Source: Macrotrachela quadricornifera (taxonomy: Eukaryota > Rotifera > Eurotatoria > Philodinida > Philodinidae). From it: a stretch of 64,000 nt of DNA. Below the pieces are notes generated by a model. It was not told the DNA's origin. It saw only the letters and a program-made list of their open reading frames with translations, and did not search any database. This document shows, one piece after another, positions 24,371 to 36,942 of this stretch (its first letter is position 1; every line of letters starts with the position of its first letter). The stretch lies in NCBI GenBank assembly GCA_022393335.1, contig JAJEKB010020160.1, forward strand, positions 140,447 to 204,446. Direction: 5' to 3'. The translations under genes and the position numbers were made by a program.

Positions 24371-25614
24371 AGCAACTACAAGCATTATTCTTAAAATATT
24401 ATCTTATTCATAAGATAAAGTAAATGTAATATCGAGGGTTTTTTCCGGTTCGAGCCTAGATCAATAATTTTCCGATCGAAATCAACCAGATTCGATCAAT
24501 ATGTTTTTTAATTAATATATTCAACTAAGATAAATACAGTTTTTAGAACATCAACTGAAAATATCATCCTTGAAACCTTCGAGTTCTGATACGAATGCAA
24601 CAAATGTAAGAATGAATTAGGCTATGGAACGAAATTCTTGCTATTTAAAATCTGATTCTTAATTGAAACAAAAGTAACACAAATAATATGAGATCTTATA
24701 AAAAATATACTCATCATTGTCTATATCATTTATTTAGTGTAGAATTCTTCAAAAACTTTTCGGCAAGATCAGTTGTTTTGAAAGAACTAATTCTTTGAAA
24801 TAATTTTCGAGCAAAATTGGATTATTCGAAAAACTTTTCTCCTAAAATTACGAAGGCTCAGATTTGATGTATCTCTAAGTTCTAAATTTACTGTTCAATG
24901 ATGTGTTTCAATTGTTGTAAACTATATTAAAAATACGAACCATATGGAGAGATACAGCGTGAAAAGCTCTACAATTTACCAAGAATAGTCATAATCAATA
25001 AGATGGAAAAAAATTCAATTTCATGCAGTCAAAATCTGATTGCTTAAAGCCCTGCCCATTTTGACAACAAAAAACTCAACTATTAAATAATCAGTCTTAT
25101 GTAAATTGTACAGCGTTTCACGTTGTATTTGTTCGTATGTTTCGTTTTTTTTACAAAGTATGGCCATTTAATGTGTCTAATTAGTTTGAAAGTAGAGAGC
25201 CTTTTTCAAATATTTTTAAAGTAGATTTTCATTGTAAAAGTATATGGTTTTTGTAGAGAATTTCAAGCTCCATCTTTTGGTGAGACTGTTATCTCTTCTC
25301 TTTGTTTATGACATACCTTTAATCAATTTGCACTAAATTTTATTGTTTGTTGTCAATGAATAATTTCAAATGAATTCAATTAATATAAATGATTGTATTC
25401 AAATTTCATCTAAGAAATATTCAATGATGTATTTGTCAAGTTGTGTTATTTTTAAAAAACTAAGAAAATTTCAAAAAACACAATATGTTTTTAGTTGCAT
25501 TGTCATCATAAACATTGTTCTACATGTTTTCTTATCTCTATTTTTACTCCACCATGATGATATGAGGTAAAAACTAACACTGAATCTATTCTATTACATT
25601 TAAGTAAGATATCC
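24371..25614. other. Intergenic region upstream of the sugar transporter
   Basis: AT-rich, no conserved frame. A 66-codon frame at 25370-25570 has a hydrophobic C terminus but no motif and does not join the transporter in frame by any splice site I could find. Confidence 0.45.
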
Positions 25615-27318
25615 ATGACACAACCTAGGGTAAATTAAGAAACGAACTATTGTTTTATGAATTTTATAAACATATTTTTCATTTATAGCTACTCACTAAA
25701 GAATTAATTCTTACAGGTCTTGCTACTGCTTCTGGTCTAGTATCATTTGGTTGGAATACTGGTTGTCTCAATAGTGCACAAGAATCAATTAAATCATGGA
25801 TTATTGAATCCTATTATCATCGATCAGGACATACACTTTCACAAGGCACACTTACGATTATATGGAGTACTACTGTAGCAATTTTTGCTATTGGTGGAGC
25901 AATAGGTGCTTTCACAGCAAGTCATATAAGTGGTCGATATGGTAGACGTGGTGGTCTTTTTCGAGCAAATCTAGTTGGAATTATAGCAGCAATACTTATG
26001 GGTTAGTATAAATTTATTTTATTTTATTATATAAATTATTTATATTATTGTCAGCTATATCAAAATATGTTCGTTCACCGGAATTACTTATTATTGGTCG
26101 ATTAATTATTGGAATTGAATGTGGTTTGTATACTGGTCTATGTACAATGTATTTAAGTGAAGTGAGTCCAAAATCTGTTCGAGGTATGATTGGATCATTG
26201 AGTGGTCTTTCGGCTTATTTTGGATTGATGTTAGCTGAAATAATTTCGTTACCTGCTATACTTGGGACAAATTCATTATGGCCTTTACTTATGGTCATAG
26301 CAGCTATTCCAAGTGTAAGTCAATTTATATTCCTTCAATTTTGTTATGAAAGCCCACGATATTTATTAATGAATCGTAATGATGAAGAAAGTGCTCGACA
26401 AGTATTGAGAGAATTACGAGAACGTGATAATGTTGATGATGAAATTAATGAAATGAAACAAGAAGCTGAACATTTAAAGGGTGAAGGTCATGTCTCAATA
26501 CCAGAATTATTCACTCATCCAATATATCGGTACAGATTCTTAATTATTTGAAATAATTGATATACTTTTGTTTTTATTAATCTTTAGTTTACCTCTTGCT
26601 GTTGCTATTGTAGTTCATCTATCTATGCGTTTTTGTGGTATAAATGCTATAATGTATTATTCAACTGCTTTATTTAAACATGCAAATCTTGGTATTGTTG
26701 GACCTTATGCTACAATTGGTGTTGGTGTTGTACTTGTACTTATAACATTAGTATCAGGTTGGCTTATGGATCGAGCTGGTCGACGAACACTTCATCTCCT
26801 TGGTCTTTTTGGTACATGGTTATGTAGTCTCTTACTAACAATCACTTTTATTTTTACGGTATATATATATATAGATCGAATGATTTTTCTTATTATTGCT
26901 TGCTTTTTCCTTAATAGAATCATGCATCATGGTTGAAATTTTTATCAATTGCATTTGTTTACATATTTGTTGTGTTTTTTGCTATTGGACCTGGTACTGT
27001 TCCATGGATTATTCTTCCTGAAACGTTTGCACAAGGTGCTCGTCCAGCAGCTACGAGTGTTGCAGTTGTTACTAATTGGATGTCAAATTTTGCTGTTGGA
27101 CTTATATTTCCACTTATAGCAGTAAATTAAATTTATTACTTTATTTTTTAATTCTTTTTTCTTCTATTTAGGAAAATGAGAAAATATCTGATTATTCATT
27201 TATTCTATTTGCTATACTTACTACATTGGCATTTTTATTTCTATGGAAATATATGCCTGAAACAAAAAAACGTACGTTTGAAGAAATTACAATGACTTTT
27301 CGTAAAACAACTCAATAA
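25615..27318 (+). CDS. Class I GLUT-like facilitative sugar transporter (MFS)
   Basis: Exons 25615-25629 (MTQPR, inferred from a GTAAAT donor), 25689-26001, 26055-26529, 26588-26858, 26918-27121 and 27172-27318 give 474 aa with matching phases. The family landmarks appear in order: FGWNTG in TM1, GRYGRR between TM2 and TM3, GRLIIGIECGL in TM4, ESPRYLL before the central loop, GINAIMYYST in TM7, DRAGRRTLHL between TM8 and TM9, GPGTVPW and PETF in TM10, TNWMSNF in TM11 and PETK at the end of TM12. These are hexose-transporter motifs. The class I QLS motif reads HLS here, so substrate preference is uncertain. The five-codon first exon is an inference; everything after it is well supported. Confidence 0.9.
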
Positions 27319-28497
27319 GAAGAAATGGAATCTTTTTATTTGTTAAAATACAATAAAAATTCTATGTTTAAACTGAATTTAAGTTTGATAATGTTAGATT
27401 TTTACAATTCTTCTTTTTTACATATATTTGTATAAACGAAACAAGAATGATCAAAATAACAAAATTTTTATTCGAAAAAATATTCACGAGGTTGTTTTTT
27501 TCTTCTTTTATATTTCTTGTTGCCTTTTTATTTACCTTTACATATAAGAGAAAAAAATCGTGCAAAGATCATCATTATGAATATATAGCTTGTGGATATC
27601 AGATCAAGAATTTTTGTCGATTGAAAATACTAAGAAACTTGAGTTCGAATACTTTAAATAAACAGATATTATTATTAATCCTATTTATTATATACAATTA
27701 AATATGATTTGATTAAAATTTATATATCGTTTTTATTTAATTTGACTTTTTAATTGGCTGCTGCAAATTACTTGAATATCTGTACAAGTGTTTAAGACAT
27801 GAATATAATCTGCAGACGAATTAAGACTCTGAATATAGTATAGATATGGTTGAATATGAAAAAAGAAAACAGTTTCTACTTTTTTTTTATAATAGAACTC
27901 ATGAAACAATTGTTAATTGAATGTTAGAATGGTTTTATTAGAAATAACTCTTCCGTTATTTTACTACTACCCATTAATATCATTCAATGATTTTTAATCC
28001 AATTACCAAAAATAATGTATAGAAATAGATAATTATAAAAAATCAGAATCAGAGAAAATTTCTTTTCGCCAAACAAATTTTAGTGAAGACGAAGAGGCTG
28101 ATGACGATTCATTATCTGCGACAAGTTCTTTATATTCTGTCATTGTTCACTGATCAAAATGTTTGAGAGTCATGAAGTCTCATAGCACCAAGCAGTTCAG
28201 TTTATAATTCAAAATATGAAATAACTATTATTTCTTGTATTTAAAATTATGCCTTATTATTTATCATCATTATATTCTTCGATTTACAGTTTCTCAAAAA
28301 AGTATCCAACCAGCCTATTTTTGTCTCATATAAAGACTATATTCAAATTAACCATTTACAAACGTGGACTCTTGCTAAACTTATGTAGTATAGAGAGCTT
28401 TATTTGCTCTATGCACGAAACATCAACATATTTTTAAATTGAAAAAAATTTTTTCCTGAAAATTATGAAATTTTCAGAAAAAGTAGATCCCTGGAAA
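27319..28497. other. Intergenic region 3' of the transporter
   Basis: AATAAA (27351) follows the stop. The rest is AT-rich with overlapping short frames on both strands (27368-27701) that show no motif. Confidence 0.45.
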
Positions 28498-28499
28498 AT

Positions 28500-28980
28500 T
28501 TGATAGAGCACTCAAATTGAAAAACCATGTATGCAGTTTTATAGATCAGTTCACGATGTATTGGATGAAAGTTAAGAAATTGCATTTTCTTAAAGTTTTA
28601 ATGCATTATGAATCCAGCATACTCTTTACAGGTATATAAAGAGTATTGAGATATCTCGGATGAGTTTCAGTTTTATCCTCTTCTTTCGTAAGAGTAGCCA
28701 CTATAAAATTCTGCTTACACAAAGAAATAATCAAACTTGCCTGATATTAAAACTATAGAAGAGACTTGGATTAAAAACCCTTTCTAGAAACATCTATAAC
28801 TTTTTCAGTATTAAAAATGCAGTTTGTTAAATGCTTGCGTAATGTCTCTTTCTAGTAGTATATAGATTCATAATGCATTAAGACTTAAAGAAAATGTAAT
28901 TTCTTAAGTGTCGTCCAATACACAGTGAACGGATCTATAAAACTACATATGTGGTTTCTCAATTTGAGTGCTCTACTCTC
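28500..28980. repeat. Foldback repeat with arms of about 125 bp
   Basis: The block from 28500 (GATAGAGCACTCAAATTGA) to about 28626 recurs inverted at about 28855-28978 (TCAATTTGAGTGCTCTA). Shared inner words include CAGTTTTATAGATC, TGTATTGGA and AATGCATTATGAATC. The right arm stops abruptly where the composite repeat begins. Confidence 0.65.
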
Positions 28981-29084
28981 TAAAAAAAAAGCGTGCCATA
29001 CAGAACTATTAAGGGTTTTAGACAAGATTATGAACCATTTTAGGTTTCGTTCGTTTATTAATAAACCATCGAAAGGTTTTAGAC

Positions 29085-29460
29085 AATTTTAAGAACCACA
29101 ACATATGAAATATGGTTCTAGAGATTCAGAAGAGTTTTATCCTGCACCATTTTTTCGTAAAAAACCAGAAAAAGTACAAAACGGTTTCAAAGATTCAAAA
29201 GAGTTCTGTCTCGCACCATTTTTTTCTCTGAAGAACCATAACAGATAAACAAATGGTTCTAGAGATTTAGAAGAGTTTTGTCCCGCATCATTTATTTTCG
29301 TAAAGATCCATAATAGATAAAAAATGGTTCTAGAGATTTAAAAAGGTTTCATCCCATACCATTCATTTTTGTAAAGAATCCTAACAGATAAAAAATAGTT
29401 CTATCTCACACCACACTTTTCGTATGAAGAACTTCCTCCACAAAAATGGTTCTAGAACAA
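29085..29460 (+). repeat. Tandem repeat, unit about 68 bp
   Basis: About five diverged copies of a unit containing AATGGTTCTAGAGATTTAGA and GTCCCGCACCATTTTTT, each followed by CGTAAAGAACCATAACAGAT-like spacer. Confidence 0.6.
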
Positions 29461-29919
29461 GTTACTTGAACCTTTTTGATTGGCTCACTTATTGGTAATA
29501 TCTTATATAATTTGCTATTGGATCCCTGATTTCTTCAATATCCATGCTTATCTTTTTCAAATACTGAATTTCGAATTAAATTGTATGTTGAGCTAAGTAT
29601 GCAGAACTCAGAGGGCTTTACTATACGCTTTGATTATGGCACAACGGCACGAAGTCACCCTAAAATTGTCTTAATCTCATAGGTTTCATATGAAAACTCC
29701 TCAACACTTCTCAGCAGAAAGATTCGCAGTGTCTCTCTTTAATTCATTGTTGACAGATAGAGATTCATAGCATTTCATATAGACATAAGGATTAACATAG
29801 AAATGAAGAATTAGATAAGTAACAAAACGAGCTAAGTATATAAATAAGATGTCAGTCCCAAACATCACGACCCACTGACAGATACAATATATCAAATATA
29901 GCAACGCAGATTATATTAG

Positions 29920-31605
29920 ATATAAGGGATTAGATAAAAAAAACGTTTAGAGAGGAGTACGAGGGTAAATATAGAATAAGTTGGTAAGCAAAAGAAATAA
30001 GAAGGTCAGACATAGAATTAAATGGTTAGATATATGAATAAGGGTTAACCTTATATGCTTAGCCCTTCTTCCTATATCGAACCAATTAAGTCCATCCTTA
30101 ATCCATTACCTCTATGCTTAGTTCCATTGTTCTGCTCTAAACCATCTGTTTCAAAATATAACCCTTTATTTATCTCCTTCATCCCTTATTTTTATTCTTA
30201 ATCTTTTAATACCATTCGTAACCTTTTATTTCTATATCTAAACTTGTATTTTTATAGAGATAGGAGGTTAGATATAGAATTAAGTTGCTAAAGATAGACA
30301 TAAAAGCTTAAGCATAGATATAAGGCATTAAGGGTAGGATTAACGAGTTAAGCATACCGGATAATCCAAAAGTTATCGAACCGTCTTTGAGTGTCCATAA
30401 CTTTCGATAGAAACGGGATATAGATCTGCAATTTTCACTTTTGAAAAGAGATGAAGAAGGTCTATCAAATCGTATATTACACACTGTTCTAATAAGTTTT
30501 CCATTCAGGGACTTGAAAATCCATGTACTATGTGCAATCGCCAAAGTGAATATTTAACTTTTAGAGATTCATTGGAATCACTAATGAATGATCTAGAACA
30601 CTGCTCATAGCCCGCATCTTTAGCTTTAGTCACTCAGAATATAATGGAAACAGGTTATTCAGAAACTTAAATGAATTTTGTAAAATTCACTTTGATGATT
30701 ACACGCAATACATTGACTTGTTCGAAATCTTGGTAGAAAAAAGTTTCATAAAACTTGGTAAAAAATTCTGTAATATATAATTGAATGCGCTTTTGTCTTC
30801 TTTTCTCAATAGTGAAAGGTGTAGACTTTTAACTGATTCCTATCCAAAGTTATTCGTAATCAAAGGATACACGATAACTTTGTGGCCACCCAGTAAATAT
30901 AAAAGTTTAGATACAGAAATAAGTGTTTGAATAGATAAATAAGGACTTAAGCACAGGCATGGTATTTTGAAAGCAGAATTAAGGATTATTTATAGAAGTA
31001 AGGACTATGTATAGATTTAGGGGGTTAAGTACAAAAATAAGGAGTTAATGATAGATTGAGAGAAGTAAGTATAAACATGAGGAGTTAAGAACAGATTTAG
31101 GGGGATAAGTATAGAAATGGTTAAGGGTAGTTTTAGGGGAATAAATATAGAAATAAGCGTTTAACAATAGACTTGTGGGAATAAATATAGAAGGGAATAG
31201 GCACGGAGATAAGAAGTTAAGAATAGATTTAGGGAGATAGGTATAAAAATAAGGGGTTAATGATAGATTTAGAAGGATAAGCATAGAAGTAAGGGAATGG
31301 ATGTAGAAATAATGATTCAAGAACAGATTAGGGAGATAAGTATAGAAGTAAAGGATTAAGGATAGATTTAGAGGAATAAGTTTCGAAATAAGTGATTAAA
31401 AATAGATTTATGGGGATAGGTATAGAATAAGGGGATAAGTATAGAAGTAAGCGAATAGTTGTAGAAATAAGGAGTTATGGATAGATTTAGGGAGATAAGT
31501 ATAGAAGTAAGGAGTTAAGAACAGATTTAGGAGAATAAGTATAGAAGTAAGGGATTATGGATAGATTTAGGGGTATAAGTATAGCAGTAATAGGTTAGAT
31601 ATGGA
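29920..31605. repeat. Degenerate minisatellite TTAGGGGGATAAGTATAGAA
   Basis: Dozens of loosely conserved units of about 30 bp with TTAGGG, GATAAGTATAGAA and TAAGGGATTAAG words. A block at about 30046-30240 is in the opposite orientation, so the array is partly palindromic. It is interrupted by the TA-flanked element at 30357-30893. Confidence 0.55.
30357..30893. mobile_element. TA-flanked non-autonomous element (Tc1/mariner-like)
   Basis: TA at 30355-30356 and 30894-30895 flanks a 537-bp segment. The ends match imperfectly as inverted repeats: left CCGGATAATCCAAAAGTTAT, right (inverted) CTGGGTGGCCACAAAGTTAT. Both continue CG, then a second ATAACTTT(C/G)GATAG block. It splits the surrounding minisatellite. 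No transposase frame. Confidence 0.5.
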
Positions 31606-31610
31606 GTGTG

Positions 31611-31935
31611 AGCAGTCGACAAGATACCCCAATGTGCTTTCTTTCTATTATCAGCTGATAACCTAACCGTATTCGGGCCAAATTATCGCATTCATCGCTA
31701 AATTACTAAATTTAAAATATTAGCTGTTGATGAGTGTCTTATACGAAATCATTCAGTCCTTTAAGAGCAATGAAACACAACTTTGGGGACTAAATAATTT
31801 CGTATAAGATTTCCATTAACAGTGAATATTTTAGATTTAGTACTTTAGCGATGAGCATGATAATTTCGCTCGAATACGGTTGGGTTATTAACTAATAATA
31901 AAAAGAAAACAAATGGGGGTATCATGCCGACTGCT
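31611..31935. repeat. Foldback MITE, arms about 150 bp
   Basis: Left AGCAGTCGACAAGATACCCC (31611) and right inverted AGCAGTCGGCATGATACCCC (31935 leftwards). Similarity continues through AACC(T/C)AACCGTATTCG, AAATTATC and CTTATACGAAAT to a short spacer near 31780. Lies inside the composite element. Confidence 0.7.
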
Positions 31936-32134
31936 TACGCCTATATAGAATTAACTAAAAGTATTAGATTAAACGGGTTGAATGCACTTTTTTGCCAAAC
32001 TAGAACCATTTTTAGAAGAACAAATAAAAGATTGGAGCTAAAACCATTTTATGCTAGAACCCTTAAAGGATTTTAAAATGGTACCCAGATCTAGAACCCT
32101 AAAAGGTTCAGTATGACACGATTTTTTTTTAGAG

Positions 32135-32655
32135 TGTATAATGCTGTGATAAAGAATCAATATAATGTACTTTCAAAGAGTAAAACTATTCTTTTATTGT
32201 CTATTTGTGTGGAGTTGCTCTAGAAACTCATAATTTATAGAAGTATTAAAAAAAACGTAGTACAATATTTTCATGATAATCATCTTCTTTGAGCAACATC
32301 ACTTCTTTTTATCTAATCGCATTATATATTTATATCATATATCTCTATTGTTCAATGAGATTATTGTACGATTGGCGCATTAATGTATATTCTAAGTTAA
32401 GTCATCTCGTTGAGATGATTTATCTCTGTTTTAACTTTTCCATCGATTTTATTGGCTGAATTAGCTTTATTTTATCTAGTGTGAATGAGGTCTAAAATAA
32501 CTATGGTAATGTCGGTATGATATTTAATAGGCTATCGAGTCAATAAAGAAATAAGCATTATCTTATATCATCAACGGACGACCATTATTCATCTGTTCTT
32601 ATATACGTATGATACACAACGTTTAGTTTCTCACATGATATGCAAAGATAATTAA
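32135..32655. other. Intergenic, no gene seen
   Basis: Flank between the composite element and the F-box pseudogene. AT-rich, nothing recognised. Confidence 0.4.
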
Positions 32656-34806
32656 TGTATACGCGTATATATTGCAATTACCATTACCAAATTAGAAGAT
32701 CTTCCAAATGAACTGTGGCTAAAAGTTTTTGTCTATTTCACATGGTCAGAGCTAAATTCAACATGGTTTCGATGGAAACTTAACAATCGCATAGAATTAT
32801 TAGTTCGATTCGCGCAGAATCGAGTTGCTTTGTCACTTTCGTCGACGTCGTTCACAACGCACAGTCAATGTTTGCATTATTTTGAACATGAACATCCAAA
32901 AATAGCTCATCGCATTACTTCACTTTTGCTCAATGAAGCGCTTGTATCAAATGAAATTATCAATCGGTGGAATAAAAATGAGATATCTTTTCTTCCACGT
33001 ATTCGAAAATGTATCGTTTATATCGATTTAATCAACAGATATGTTCGAACAAATATCATCCTTCTCATTTGTCGACATGCATCGACTTTGCATCATGTTA
33101 TATTTTATTTCGAGAAGATCGGTAGATATTTTGCAGTTATGAAGAAATTCATCGAAGAGAGATTTCTCTGCATACAATGCAATTCATTATGATTGAAGGT
33201 AAATACGAAAGCTTTTCTTGAATTCGATGATAAATCATAATACAGACATTCTGCTTAGCCTAATATAGATGTTCCGAGAGATTATTCGACAAGATAGTTT
33301 TAATAGCATGATTATTTTTCAAATTTCATTCTATTTTGTTTTAGATAGCGACTATTTCCAATAGAATAGTTCATTAGCTGAATGTGCCACTGATAATCAT
33401 CAAATACTTACATTTCCAAAAACTGTTCGTTTGCGTCTCTCGATACAACATATATCTGATTTAGCGGCATTGATGCACTGTAATACATTACCGCATACAG
33501 AACACCTTCACATTACCATGGAAACTGGAAGATATAATTCATACCAATTAAGGAATCGATACGGAAATGTATTATCTTCGAATGATTTAACTACAACTGG
33601 AATTGATCTTCCATATCTGCGCACATTACAATTAAGACAAGTAACAATCAGCAATATTATTGTACTGTCACAACATACGAAATCAATGAATCAACTTGAA
33701 TCATTAATTTTGATGAATTGTGACGTTAAATGTTAGAAAATCTAAATAATAATTGATAATATCACTTTGATTTTTTAGATAGAAATGAACTTATTGTACT
33801 GAAAAGCTGTATTGGAAATTTCTTGGATTATCTTCGTTGTCTTCGTTTTATACTTTATTTGCCTGCTAAAACAAAACTTGAAGAAGTTGATTTCTATTGG
33901 TTTAATTTAAATCATCATACTATTGAATATGAAATAAATAGATTCATGGTGCTTTATACAGTTCCATATATGTTAAATAGTCAAAGACAAGTATATAATC
34001 ATTCCTTTGAACGGCAATCAACAATCAATAATAATATAATTCATATTAACTGGACAATTAATCGTGATTATCTATCAATCAATACAACTCTTGTTCATTT
34101 TCAACATGTTAATTCACTCAGTCTATTGGTTATCATTAAAGTACATAGTCAATGTTTTTTTTTTGGTTATTTTTTATTTATTTAGATTGTTTAGGAATTG
34201 AATATAAATTTTGGTTCTTGGAATATATTACTTCCATTTTTACATCATCTACAGCTTTATTTTCATTTGAATTCAATCAAATCTATGAAATCGCGTGATC
34301 AATCTGCTATATTAAATTCTTATTGTTGTGTTATTCTAGAAGAATTTCGTAAATGTACATGTGCACTTCAGTCTTTGATACTTTCCTGGTGTGACATTCA
34401 ACTTCTTCAACATTCCTCTTCGCCTTGGCCTTTTGTTCGACAACTTAATATTCTAATGGAATCATTCGAACAAATACCATCTCCATCTCTGATAAAACGA
34501 TTACCAACGAACAAAGCCTTCCCTCAACTAGAATATCTTTCATTTGGTGATCGTCGTTTCTCACTCAATCCACCAAAACCACTTGCAACTCGGATTTTAT
34601 TATGTTTTGATACTCTCGTATCTTCTTCAGCAAAGTTCATTACATTACATGTGAATAGATGTTGTATTACGCATCGAAGTTTACCTTTAACATCTCGTGA
34701 TATACTTCTGACACTTCTTACACAACATGTTCGTTCGAAAAGTGATCATTATTCATCATCGAAAGTCATTATTAATTCCAATGAAGAGATTTTCATTTGG
34801 CTTTAA
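32656..34806 (+). pseudogene. Broken F-box/LRR-like family gene
   Basis: The F-box LEDLPNELWLKVF starts at about 32689, but the open frame behind it runs to a TAA at 32653-32655 with no ATG, so the start codon is lost. Near 33162 the frame shifts: after FIEER the paralogue-like block SLHTMQF continues in another frame. The next exon (acceptor AG at 33343-33344) hits an in-frame TAG at 33362-33364. Later segments are well preserved: about 33365-33730, 33785-34140, and after an intron (34141-34195) 34196-34806. Together they match the four-exon layout of the intact minus-strand paralogue at 56780-58947. F-box proteins of this type would recruit substrates to SCF ubiquitin ligases. Three independent lesions make a functional product unlikely, though base-calling errors could explain one of them. 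Confidence 0.7.
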
Positions 34807-34923
34807 AACAAACGATCAATAATACTAGAGACGTAGAAAATAAATATTCAAATTGATTTTTATAAAAGAAGCGTAAATGCTTTTGTAATATATCACAGCT
34901 TGAACAATCTTGAGGGTGTTGAT

Positions 34924-36702
34924 CAGGCCTGCAGAATCTGCCGTAGCTTCCCTGCAGCACACAAAAAAATCTGAAAGATTTCCCCGAGTTTCAGAAACGT
35001 ACAAGTCAGAGCATCTTTTCTAGGAAAATGTATATTAAAGAAAATAATTCTGTTCTTTACTCAATTCATAAGGTTTGTATTCAATGAATAAGACGAAACT
35101 ACAAAAGGTTAGTGTTAGTTATTTTTGTTCATTTTATTCAATCGTAGAGGTAATCCGATGGTGATGGTAATTTTACATCGGACTGTTAGTCACAGATGCA
35201 GTAACTGTACCGTCGACGGCTGTCGTCGATTTAGGCGACTTGAAGAGTGGAAGCTGTCCAGGTTGTGGTTTTAATCGATATTTTCCATATGGATGATAAC
35301 TCTTGTGATGAGGGTGTGTTTTATCTTTTCTGCCTTTCCAGTCACAGTAGTAGCACTCAACTCCTTTACTTGAGGATTGTTGCTTACTCATCGATGTTCT
35401 TCAACGATATACGATCTGCTAAATAAATACAAAACTACTATTAAAATCATACTTTCCAAAAAGGTCATTAAAAAAAGAAATCGAGCTTTCATCAGCATAC
35501 ATTCAGTATTACTAAGAATGATATCAACATTGAAAACAACACAAAGAATAAAAAGAAGAGAAAGAAGGGAACCAAAAAAGCTGATAATACGAAATATAAA
35601 ATGTATCAAATAACCATACGTCTTAATACCAATATATCTAATGGAATATTTTCTGTTTTTCGGGTAGTTACTAGTCAGCTGTGCTAATATAAAGACATGC
35701 AGCTATTTTATACGTTTTATATGCTGTATTATCAGCTATTTTGGTTCTCTTTTTTCTCTTCTTTTTATTCTTTGTGCTTTTTTTCATTTTGATAACATTC
35801 TAATGACACTGACTTTACATTGACGAAAGCTCGAATTGGCTTCTAAATGATTTTTTGAAAACTGATTTAAATAGCAGTTTTAGATTCAATTGACAAATAC
35901 TTATTTCCTATTATTTTACCGTATAACGTTTAAAACAAAATATATTGAACAAGTTCATCAAAAAAATTAAAACAAATGAAATATTGAAAAGATAGACCTC
36001 AATTCTTGCAAGGTGACTCTCGCAATCTATAAGATTCGTATCTGAGTATCTGAGTCTCTGAATTGTTATATACTTTAATTCAACAGAAGTTGTCTGCTTA
36101 TAAACGACAGAGAGTATATCACGAATACTGAGAAAGATTTGATATTATAACTACAAGCTTTCGATAGAGAGAACGAAGTGGAGTATAGAATGATCGTGCA
36201 TGCATGACGCGTATAACGTACATATCTATCTTCCACTCTTTTCTTTTCTTTTCTTTCCCTTCCTTCGCTTTCAGATATTTCCCCAAACATTTTGTCTTTT
36301 GGATATGATTTGTATACTTTCGCTCTCATCATGTTTTCTTTGAAGTCTTCAGTTTTCTGTAGTTCATTCATGTATATACAATTGTCGCTTGAAAACAAGA
36401 TAGTTCAGCATTAATGTATCAGAGCACCTTCATTAACAAGAACAATTAGTTTTTTCTTTTAAAGAAACTGAAATTTCCCTGTCAAAGACTGAGATATCAC
36501 TATTTAAGCTACGGTTACTTTCTCATTCAATAAATTTGTGTATTTTACCCTCAGTTCAAGAATTTTCCCATTCTGAATTTTTTTCTTTCATAATTTTCCT
36601 TTTTCGATTTTTTCCTTTCCCAATTTTTTTCAAGATTTCCCCGAGAAGTCCATTTTTGCCAGCAGCGGCGCTACAGCCTACGGGTAGATTCTGCACCCCT
36701 GG
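34924..36702. mobile_element. Possible hAT-like non-autonomous element
   Basis: Left CAGGCCTGCAGAATCTGCC (34924) and right inverted CAGGGGTGCAGAATCTACCC (36702 leftwards) match imperfectly. Both continue into GTAG and, further in, a GATTTCCCCGAG block. CAGGG ends are typical of hAT, but the flanking 8-mers differ, so the boundaries or class may be wrong. Confidence 0.4.
35173..35391 (-). CDS. Small hypothetical protein with a CxxC...HxxH zinc-binding-like motif, 72 aa
   Basis: ATG to stop on the minus strand, lying inside the possible hAT-like element. Residues 13-28 contain CYYC and then HPHH after nine residues, spacing that could bind one zinc as in C2H2 or BED-type fingers. The tail is Pro/Ser/Thr-rich. 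GC content is higher than the surroundings. It may be a remnant of a transposon-encoded finger protein or a chance frame. I do not recognise a family. Confidence 0.35.
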   Translation of the reverse strand: MSKQQSSSKGVECYYCDWKGRKDKTHPHHKSYHPYGKYRLKPQPGQLPLFKSPKSTTAVDGTVTASVTNSPM

Positions 36703-36942
36703 TAAAAGAAAGCGTTATTTTCTTTTCAAGTATACTTTAAAAAAATAGCATTTTATATTAATCTTCCGAATATTCTGACATTCTGTAAAGAAGAAAAAAT
36801 GATTTCTGTTTTTAGTCTATTATAATACTTTGAGAGAGATTGATATGTTGGGTCAAACAGTACAAATGATGATTTTATAATTAGATGCAATAGAGTGATA
36901 TTGAAAAGTTTCTTTATTTTATATAAGAACATAATATAAATA

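Larger units (their letters stand above)
28978..32134. mobile_element. 3.2-kb composite element with terminal inverted repeats, filled with tandem repeats
   Basis: The left end CTCTAAAAAAAAAGCGTGCC (28978) matches the inverted right end CTCTAAAAAAAAATCGTGTC (32134 leftwards). Both continue into CATAC(A/T)GAAC. Inside are a roughly 68-bp tandem array, a degenerate TTAGGGGGATAAGTATAGAA-type array, and two separately bounded elements at 30357-30893 and 31611-31935. No long open frame is present, so it cannot move by itself. Confidence 0.6.
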
